From an uncultured Eubacteriales bacterium (GTDB taxonomy: Bacteria; Bacillota; Clostridia; Oscillospirales; CAG-272): DNA of 7,679 bases. Below, in pieces: positions 1 through 4,597 of this stretch (positions are counted from its first letter, which is position 1; every line of letters starts with the position of its first letter). The DNA is taken from positions 1 through 7,679 of the forward strand of contig URZF01000064.1 of the NCBI GenBank assembly GCA_900552255.1, in the 5' to 3' direction. The position numbers were made by a program, and so were the translations under genes. A model generated the notes under the pieces. The model was not told where the DNA came from. It saw only the letters and a program-made list of their open reading frames with translations, and searched no databases.

Positions 1-2
1 AT

Positions 3-956
3 TCACACCTGCCGATGTTCCGCGCCGCCGGTTTTCTTCCCGCGCGTCCTCGGCTCGATCGCAACGTCTCCAAGACCCTCCTTGAAGCCCTCTCCGATGG
101 TTTCCGTCGCCTCGCCGAGAATCATAAAAGCTGCGGGATCGATCGTCCGCACCAGCGTTTTCTGCGTGTCTGTCTCGTTTTTCTTCGCCACGCATAGAAT
201 GACCTTTTTGCTCTCCTTCGTGTACCAGCCCATTCCGTCGAGCACCGTGACGCCGCGCTCCAAATCCTTTGTCAGCGCATCGGCAACCTTTTCATACTGC
301 GCGGAAAAGATATACGCAAGCCGCGTTTTTTCAAAGCCTCCGGTCACGATCTCCAAGGCGTTCGACGACATAAAAATCGCGATGAACGAGAAGAAAATCG
401 CGACATAGCTCCGCGTCGCAACCGCCGACACGATCACTACGGCGGCGTCGATGACAAGAATCAGCTTCGATGTCGGCAGTCTTCCGAATTTCAGCTTGAT
501 CAGCAGCGCTGCGAGATCCGAGCCGCCCGTCGTATAGCCTCTGGAAAACATAAGACCGACCGCCGCACCGACGACGATGCCGCCGAAAATCGCATACAAA
601 AGCGAGTTTTCCTCCGGATTCGGAAAGGCGGGCTTGAAGATTCCGAGCCACGCCGTCAAATCGACAAATACGGAAGAAACGACGATCCCGATGATGCCCT
701 TGACACTTGCACGAAAGCCGTAAAAATGCATAAACAGCAGCACCAGAGGCACATTGATCACCAGAATCATCGTACCGGTCGGAAGACCGTACAAGATATT
801 CAGCACGGTGGCAAGACCGCCGGCTCCGCCGATAAAAATGCCGCCCGGGACGAGAAACATATTGTACGCCATGCCGAAAAGGACCCCGCTCACAAAAAGA
901 AACCCGATATCCGTCAGGATTTCCCTGCTTCTCTTTCTTTTATCCGTTTTTTCCAC
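3..956 (-). CDS. YitT family membrane protein with C-terminal DUF2179 domain
   Basis: Predicted integral membrane protein of the YitT family (YitT_membrane plus DUF2179); the transported substrate or role of this family is not established. With the GTG start at 956 the protein has 317 residues. A basic N-terminus (EKTDKRKRSRE) is followed by five or so hydrophobic segments (about 15-35, 60-78, 86-105, 118-138, 164-200). Family signatures are the Gly-rich PGGIFIGGAGG at 37-47 and RGYTTGGSD at 139-147. The soluble C-terminal half (about 212-292) carries the DUF2179 pattern: RGVTVLDGMGWYT at 234-246, KKVILCV, then IDPAAF and GEGF. The GTG start is chosen because AAAGGAGG lies 8 bases upstream. 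An upstream in-frame ATG at 1049 would add 31 residues that include the ribosome binding site itself, and it lies above the likely promoter. The stop codon is inside the window, so the gene is complete. It is divergent from the flippase gene. Family assignment is secure; function is not known. Confidence 0.93.
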   Translation of the reverse strand: MEKTDKRKRSREILTDIGFLFVSGVLFGMAYNMFLVPGGIFIGGAGGLATVLNILYGLPTGTMILVINVPLVLLFMHFYGFRASVKGIIGIVVSSVFVDLTAWLGIFKPAFPNPEENSLLYAIFGGIVVGAAVGLMFSRGYTTGGSDLAALLIKLKFGRLPTSKLILVIDAAVVIVSAVATRSYVAIFFSFIAIFMSSNALEIVTGGFEKTRLAYIFSAQYEKVADALTKDLERGVTVLDGMGWYTKESKKVILCVAKKNETDTQKTLVRTIDPAAFMILGEATETIGEGFKEGLGDVAIEPRTRGKKTGGAEHRQV

Positions 957-964
957 AATCACAA

Positions 965-972
965 CCTCCTTT
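965..972 (-). promoter_or_regulatory. Ribosome binding site deciding the yitT start
   Basis: On the minus strand this reads AAAGGAGG, a near-perfect anti-Shine-Dalgarno match, 8 bases before GTG at 956-954. It fixes the start at a GTG codon. The longer reading frame beginning at ATG 1049 has no comparable site. Confidence 0.85.
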
Positions 973-1002
973 GGAATAGCAAAACCGAACCATGAATATA
1001 TT

Positions 1003-1011
1003 TTTATAGCA
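1003..1011 (-). promoter_or_regulatory. Probable extended -10 promoter of the yitT gene
   Basis: The minus strand reads TGCTATAAA (1011 to 1003), an extended -10 element of the TGnTATAAT type with one mismatch in the hexamer. No good -35 hexamer stands 16-18 bases upstream, as is common for extended -10 promoters. The transcription start would fall near 996, giving a leader of about 40 bases to the GTG at 956. This position also excludes the upstream ATG at 1049. The site was found by eye only. Confidence 0.42.
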
Positions 1012-1057
1012 AGCACCGGATCCCCGCATATCGGCAGGCGATGCTTCATAAAGCTAT

Positions 1058-1096
1058 CCGCCGATCCGGAGACAGGGGAACGGCGGCCTCTTTTTT
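1058..1096 (+). terminator. Terminator-like or attenuator-like hairpin before the flippase gene
   Basis: CCGCCG at 1058-1063 pairs with CGGCGG at 1081-1086. Possible inner TCC/GGG pairs lie within the 17-base loop, and CCTC followed by six T sits just downstream (1091-1096). The shape is that of a weak intrinsic terminator on the plus strand. The nearest plus-strand gene starts at 1169 and no plus-strand gene lies upstream in the window, so it would act in the flippase leader or stop antisense transcripts. The long loop and the CCTC gap before the T run make it uncertain. Confidence 0.3.
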
Positions 1097-1168
1097 CGTG
1101 CGCTTCCGATCGCTCGCGCGGGACTCACGCAAATTTACAGCCGGCAGACGGCAGAATCGGGATATCCA

Positions 1169-2746
1169 ATGAAAAGATTGAAACGTTTTGTCATAAATGC
1201 GCTCATCCTCGGCGGAACCACCATTTTTATGAGAAGCATATCCGTGATTTTCAGCGCATATGTTTCCAACAAAATCGGCGCCGAGGGAATGGGACTTTAT
1301 TCGCTCATTTCAAGCGTATATATGTTCGCCGTGACCCTCGCGACCTCCGGGATCAGTCTTGCCGTTACACGGCTCGTTTCCGAGGAGCTGGGACGTGACA
1401 ACGGTGTCGGCGCGATTCAGGCAGTCAAGAACTGCGTCGGTTACGCGCTCATCTTTGGCTGCTCCGCCGCCGTGCTGCTCTTTTTCGGCGCGGATTTCAT
1501 CTCCACCCATATTCTGCGGGACGCACGCACCTATCTTTCGCTGCGCGTGCTCGCCATAGCGCTCCCGTTTATTGCGCTCTCCAATATTTTCAGCGGATAC
1601 TTCAACGCCGTCAGGCGCGTCTATAAAAGCGCCTCCGCCAGCATCACCGAACAATTTGTCAAAATTTTCATCACGGTGAGCCTGCTTGCCGCCATCGCGC
1701 CGCGCGGAACGGAATACGCCTGTCTCGCGCTCGTCGTCGGGACTGCGGTCTCCGAGGCGCTTTCCTTCTTTTATCTCCTGCTGTTTTATATCATAGACAA
1801 AAAACGCCACATCAAAGCCGACGAGGGCAAAAAAAGTCCGGATATGCGAAAAAGAATGCTTTCGATTTCGCTTCCGATCGCTCTTTCATCGTATCTTCGC
1901 TCCGGACTCGTCACCATCGAGCATATCCTCATTCCGATCGGTCTGCGCCGCCACGGCTCGGATTATCAGACGGCGCTCGCCTCCTACGGCACGATCCACG
2001 GAATGGTATTCCCGCTCATCCTGTTTCCATCCGCCGTATGCTCCACCTTTGCGGGGCTGATCGTGCCGGAGCTTTCCGAGCTTTCGGCGCAATACGGAGA
2101 GGTCCGCGGGAACCGCCACATCTGCTATATCGTGCGGCGCGCGTTATGCTTCGCGCTGCTCTTCGGCATCGGAACCGCCGGGATCTTCCTCTGCTTTGCG
2201 AAGCCCATCGGTCTTTTGGTATATGGCAGCGAGGAGGCCGCAAAGTATATCGGAATATTCGCCTCTCTCATCCCCGTCATGTATCTCGATACGACCGTCG
2301 ACGGCATGCTCAAAGGGCTCGGACAGCAGTTCAATTCGATGATATACAACATCATCGACGCATCGATGAGCGTGATTCTCGTTTGGACGCTGATGCCGAA
2401 GATCGGCATATACGGCTACGTGATCTGCGTGTTTCTCACCGAGCTCGTCAATCTCGCATTCAGTCTGAACCGGCTGCTCATGGTGACCGACGCCAAAATC
2501 CCGCTCTGCCGTGCGGTGCTCTCCCCCGTCGTCTGCATCATCGGCGCGACTTCTATTTCCATGCTCATTATGAAGTTCAGTTTCCCTGCGTCCGCAAGCT
2601 ACGCCGCGGTCACGATCGTCGGGATCCTGCTTTCTCTGATTTTCTATGTCATTCTTCTCAGAACCACGCAAGGTCTCACCAAGGAAGACATGACATGGCT
2701 TTCCGGCCTCGTCCGGGAGCCGAAATCGCCGCAGCTCAAAACCTGA
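1169..2746 (+). CDS. SpoVB-like flippase of the MVF (MurJ) superfamily, oligosaccharide/lipid II type
   Basis: Predicted multi-pass flippase that would move a lipid-linked saccharide or peptidoglycan precursor across the cytoplasmic membrane. The 525 residues match the usual length of the SpoVB/polysaccharide-export group, with about 14 hydrophobic segments. Recognisable family features are the N-terminal RSISVIFSAYVSNKIGAEGMGLYSL (residues 22-46, in two blocks), GYFNAVRR at 143-150, EQFVKI at 161-166, the SSYLRSGLVTIEHILIP stretch around 240-256 at the start of the second half, PSAV at 287-290, and MYLDTTVDGMLKGLGQQ near 371-387. The ATG at 1169 fits the family's N-terminus, although only a weak ribosome binding site (a GGGA at 1159-1162) precedes it. 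I found no clear promoter in the upstream gap. The gene stands alone, is divergent from yitT and ends at a strong terminator. SpoVB itself acts in spore cortex synthesis, but paralogs with other saccharide substrates are common in Clostridia and no sporulation genes are nearby, so I give no gene symbol. Confidence 0.9.
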   Translation: MKRLKRFVINALILGGTTIFMRSISVIFSAYVSNKIGAEGMGLYSLISSVYMFAVTLATSGISLAVTRLVSEELGRDNGVGAIQAVKNCVGYALIFGCSAAVLLFFGADFISTHILRDARTYLSLRVLAIALPFIALSNIFSGYFNAVRRVYKSASASITEQFVKIFITVSLLAAIAPRGTEYACLALVVGTAVSEALSFFYLLLFYIIDKKRHIKADEGKKSPDMRKRMLSISLPIALSSYLRSGLVTIEHILIPIGLRRHGSDYQTALASYGTIHGMVFPLILFPSAVCSTFAGLIVPELSELSAQYGEVRGNRHICYIVRRALCFALLFGIGTAGIFLCFAKPIGLLVYGSEEAAKYIGIFASLIPVMYLDTTVDGMLKGLGQQFNSMIYNIIDASMSVILVWTLMPKIGIYGYVICVFLTELVNLAFSLNRLLMVTDAKIPLCRAVLSPVVCIIGATSISMLIMKFSFPASASYAAVTIVGILLSLIFYVILLRTTQGLTKEDMTWLSGLVREPKSPQLKT

Positions 2747-2754
2747 CTTTTGAC

Positions 2755-2789
2755 AAGAATACGGAGCCGTAAGGCTCCGTATTCTTTTT
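2755..2789 (+). terminator. Strong intrinsic terminator of the flippase gene
   Basis: A perfect 14-bp stem pairs 2755-2768 with 2773-2786. The GTAA loop is a GNRA-type tetraloop, and TTTTT runs at 2785-2789. It starts 8 bases after the TGA of the flippase gene. The minus-strand GH130 gene stops at 2828, so its transcript also reads through this stem, but only a poor T run follows on that strand. It may still slow convergent transcription. Confidence 0.92.
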
Positions 2790-2827
2790 CATCCCCAAGA
2801 CGTTCGCTTCTTGATAAAGAACACTCT

Positions 2828-3826
2828 TTATTTTACAACAAGCGATAAAAGATCGTTCACATCCGCCGTTGCCAGACATTCGACCGTATCCGATGCGCCG
2901 TAGTAAATCTTCACCTCGCCGCTCTCCTCCAAAATCATGCCGCCGGGGAAAATGACGTTCGTCCGCATTCCTTCCTCGGTCTCCCATACCGTTTCCGGCG
3001 CAATGAGCGGAACCTCCGACATGCCGAGGATCTTCGACGGATCCTCAAGGTCCAGCAGCATAATGCCGGCATGATAGCATTTCGTCCATTTTTCCTCCCA
3101 GCCGTGCTTGCCGCGCTCAGGATCGCGGTGGACGGCGTGGAACAGCGTCAGCCAGCCCTTTTCCGTTTTGATGGGCGGCGCGCCGGGCCCGATCTTGTCA
3201 TTGGCAAACGGAACCTGCTCCACGCCCATGACGAGCCTCGAATCGCCCCAAAAGCGCAGGTCGGGAGACTCGGAAAGCCAAATATCGAAACGGTCCTTTC
3301 CGTTTCTCGAATAAACCGGCATCGGGCGCTCCAATCTGACATAGCGGCCGCCGATTTTTTCCGGGAACAGCACCATATTGCGGTTATCCGGAACAGTGAG
3401 CGACAAAATCTCGACCTTTTCAAAATCGTCCGTGACGGCGATGCCGCCGCGCAGACCGTGCTTCGTGTCTACGGCGAAGCAGACATAGCATCGCCCGTCC
3501 ATGACGGTCAGCCTCGGATCATAAACGCGCAGCACATCGGGATCGTTCAGAGTTTCCGGCGTCATAAACGGTGTGTTTCTCACATCCCAGTGCTTGCCGT
3601 CGTCGCTCGTTGCAACGCCGATCACGATATGACGGCATCCGCCCCACGGCGCGCGCTCAAAGTCGTCGCGGAACACCATGACGTATTTCCCGCCGAATTT
3701 CGCGACGCCGGCGTTATAGATACATTCCGCCTCATAGGGAATATCCTTCTTGGAAAGGACGGGCGCGCCGCCGTTATAGCGGTGTATCACCGGACTTGAA
3801 ACAATTTCAGGCTGCATTTTTGGCAT
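2828..3826 (-). CDS. GH130 family glycoside phosphorylase (beta-1,4-mannoside type)
   Basis: Cytoplasmic enzyme of glycoside hydrolase family 130. The family cleaves beta-mannosidic bonds with inorganic phosphate to give alpha-mannose 1-phosphate. The length of 332 residues suits the shorter GH130 groups (mannooligosaccharide or mannosyl-GlcNAc phosphorylases) rather than the longer mannosylglucose phosphorylases. No signal peptide is present. Blades of the five-bladed propeller are visible as repeated strand motifs: NAGVAKFGGKYVMVFRD at 38-54, VYDPRLTVMDGRCYV at 101-115, LFPEKIGGRYVRLERP at 153-168, GPGAPPIKTEKGWLTLFHAV at 213-232 and KIYYGASD at 306-313. Asp103 in YDPR is the expected catalytic proton donor. 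Arg149, Arg167 and His230 lie where phosphate-binding residues are expected. The start is fixed by AGGAGG 8 bases before the ATG. The gene follows the 96-aa orphan by 38 bases, probably in one transcript. Substrate preference cannot be read from sequence alone, and no transporter or partner mannanase is in the window. Confidence 0.92.
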   Translation of the reverse strand: MPKMQPEIVSSPVIHRYNGGAPVLSKKDIPYEAECIYNAGVAKFGGKYVMVFRDDFERAPWGGCRHIVIGVATSDDGKHWDVRNTPFMTPETLNDPDVLRVYDPRLTVMDGRCYVCFAVDTKHGLRGGIAVTDDFEKVEILSLTVPDNRNMVLFPEKIGGRYVRLERPMPVYSRNGKDRFDIWLSESPDLRFWGDSRLVMGVEQVPFANDKIGPGAPPIKTEKGWLTLFHAVHRDPERGKHGWEEKWTKCYHAGIMLLDLEDPSKILGMSEVPLIAPETVWETEEGMRTNVIFPGGMILEESGEVKIYYGASDTVECLATADVNDLLSLVVK

Positions 3827-3864
3827 GATATTATCCTCCTATTCCGCATCAAACGGAATTATAA

Positions 3865-4155
3865 TCAATCAAATTTTGAACGGATCTTCTTTTCATACCC
3901 GTCCCAAACAGCGCGCACCTCTTCCCAGTCGCCGTCCGTCAATACGCATTCATCGGTATTGGAAAGACGATAAAGATCAGGCACGCCAAGCTCCGGTGCA
4001 AAGCGCAGATAGCTCATCGATTCGTCCCGTCCCGAAAAGGCGGGAAAATCCGTATCGATGAGCGCCTCCGGCAGCATCGTCCGGTAGAGCTTTGCCCGAA
4101 ACGACATGCTGCTCTTGACGCAGCGCTGCCGTGCATCGTAATCGTGGAGCCGCAT
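3865..4155 (-). CDS. Hypothetical 96-residue protein upstream of GH130 phosphorylase
   Basis: I do not recognise this protein. The ATG at 4155 is chosen because GGAGG stands 7 bases upstream; a TTG-initiated version from 4224 would be 23 residues longer but has no site in front. The product is 96 residues, hydrophilic, with no signal peptide or membrane segment. It has two cysteines (C12, C70), which do not form a metal motif. The N-terminal 30 residues are basic (RQRCVKSSMSFRAKLYR). The C-terminus looks helical and amphipathic (WEEVRAVWDGYEKKIRSKF, 77-95). It lies 38 bases upstream of the GH130 gene on the same strand, behind a near-consensus promoter, so the two are probably co-transcribed. 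Its coding status rests on the ribosome binding site, the promoter, the tight spacing and plausible composition. I infer no function. Confidence 0.68.
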   Translation of the reverse strand: MRLHDYDARQRCVKSSMSFRAKLYRTMLPEALIDTDFPAFSGRDESMSYLRFAPELGVPDLYRLSNTDECVLTDGDWEEVRAVWDGYEKKIRSKFD

Positions 4156-4162
4156 ATATCGT

Positions 4163-4167
4163 CCTCC
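4163..4167 (-). promoter_or_regulatory. Ribosome binding site deciding the start of the 96-aa protein
   Basis: The minus strand reads GGAGG, 7 bases before ATG 4155-4153. The only upstream in-frame alternative is a TTG at 4224 with no purine-rich site, so the shorter product is preferred. Confidence 0.75.
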
Positions 4168-4291
4168 ATACAGACATTTCCTTTCTCCATATAATCGGGA
4201 TTTCCTACTTAACAATAAAATCAATCTATATTTTGGGAAAGAGGAACACCCCGCATTTTACTCTTTGAGAGCGCATTGTGCCTGCGGAATT

Positions 4292-4320
4292 ATTATAGCG
4301 TAACCGATTCGCAAAGTCAA
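4292..4320 (-). promoter_or_regulatory. Near-consensus sigma-A promoter for the 96-aa protein and GH130 unit
   Basis: The minus strand reads TTGACT (4320-4315), a 17-base spacer, then TATAAT (4297-4292). This is 11 of 12 consensus positions at ideal spacing. Transcription would start near 4285, leaving a leader of about 130 bases before the ATG at 4155. The leader has no strong hairpin that I can see. The promoter sits just beyond the terminator of the feo operon, so the two units appear independent. Such a strong core promoter suggests high basal expression unless a repressor acts here. Confidence 0.88.
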
Positions 4321-4362
4321 CCTCCGTACCAAAACATTTTCTATCCCACTGTTGGAAGTTGC

Positions 4363-4396
4363 AAAAAGGTCTGACGCAATATGCGTCAGACCTTTC
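4363..4396 (-). terminator. Intrinsic terminator of the feo operon
   Basis: A 14-bp perfect stem (4365-4378 with 4382-4395, 3-base loop; or 13 bp with a 5-base loop) is followed on the minus strand by TTTTT (4367-4363). It begins 10 bases after the stop of the Cys-rich protein gene, and this defines the 3' end of feoA-feoB-Cys-rich gene. The stem is symmetrical and would fold on either strand, but the longer T run lies on the minus strand. Confidence 0.9.
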
Positions 4397-4405
4397 TCAT
4401 CTTGC

Positions 4406-4576
4406 TTATTTTTTATGGCACATGCCTTTTGAAGGACAATTCTCACAACCGCATCCACAGGAGGTCTTCCCTTTTTTCTTATCCCGCACAAGCTTCACCG
4501 CAATCAGTGTGACAATGACAGCCAATATGAGAACGACGAGAATGGTCCCCCAGTTATTTTGAAAGAACGTGATCAT
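4406..4576 (-). CDS. FeoB-associated Cys-rich membrane protein
   Basis: A 56-residue protein of the FeoB-associated Cys-rich membrane protein family, commonly encoded directly after feoB in Bacillota. It reads MITFFQNNWGTILVVLILAV, continues with a single membrane helix (about residues 11-30), then a basic stretch RDKKKGK (31-37). The Cys-rich tail is C40-G-C42-G-C44-E-N-C47, plus C53, and the protein ends HKK. By the positive-inside rule the Cys-rich tail is cytoplasmic. A role in handing over or sensing Fe(II), or in stabilising FeoB, has been suggested for such proteins but is not proven. The start has GAAGGG 6 bases upstream. It begins 21 bases after the feoB stop and ends just before the operon terminator, so it is the last gene of the feo transcript. 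Confidence 0.9.
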   Translation of the reverse strand: MITFFQNNWGTILVVLILAVIVTLIAVKLVRDKKKGKTSCGCGCENCPSKGMCHKK

Positions 4577-4597
4577 GATTTTCCCTTCTTTCTATGC

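Noticed and set aside
1169..2746. Naming the flippase spoVB outright.
   Set aside because: Clostridia often carry several SpoVB-like paralogs, and no sporulation neighbours are present to decide which this is.
2038..2772. A 244-residue plus-strand frame overlapping the end of the flippase gene.
   Set aside because: It is an Arg/His-rich out-of-frame shadow of the flippase, runs into the terminator hairpin, and has no start signal.
3071..3799. A 242-residue plus-strand frame opposite the GH130 gene.
   Set aside because: It is antisense to a clear GH130 enzyme and shows no domain or sensible start signal.
3977..4177. A 66-residue minus-strand frame overlapping the 96-aa protein, with GGAGAAAGG near its ATG.
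   Set aside because: The composition is Ala/Arg-rich, as expected for a shifted frame. The 96-aa frame has the better-placed site and extends closer to the GH130 gene, leaving a typical operon gap.
4258..4491. A 77-residue minus-strand frame across the feo terminator.
   Set aside because: It overlaps the Cys-rich protein in another frame and reads through both the terminator stem and the promoter at 4292-4320. It has no credible start signal.
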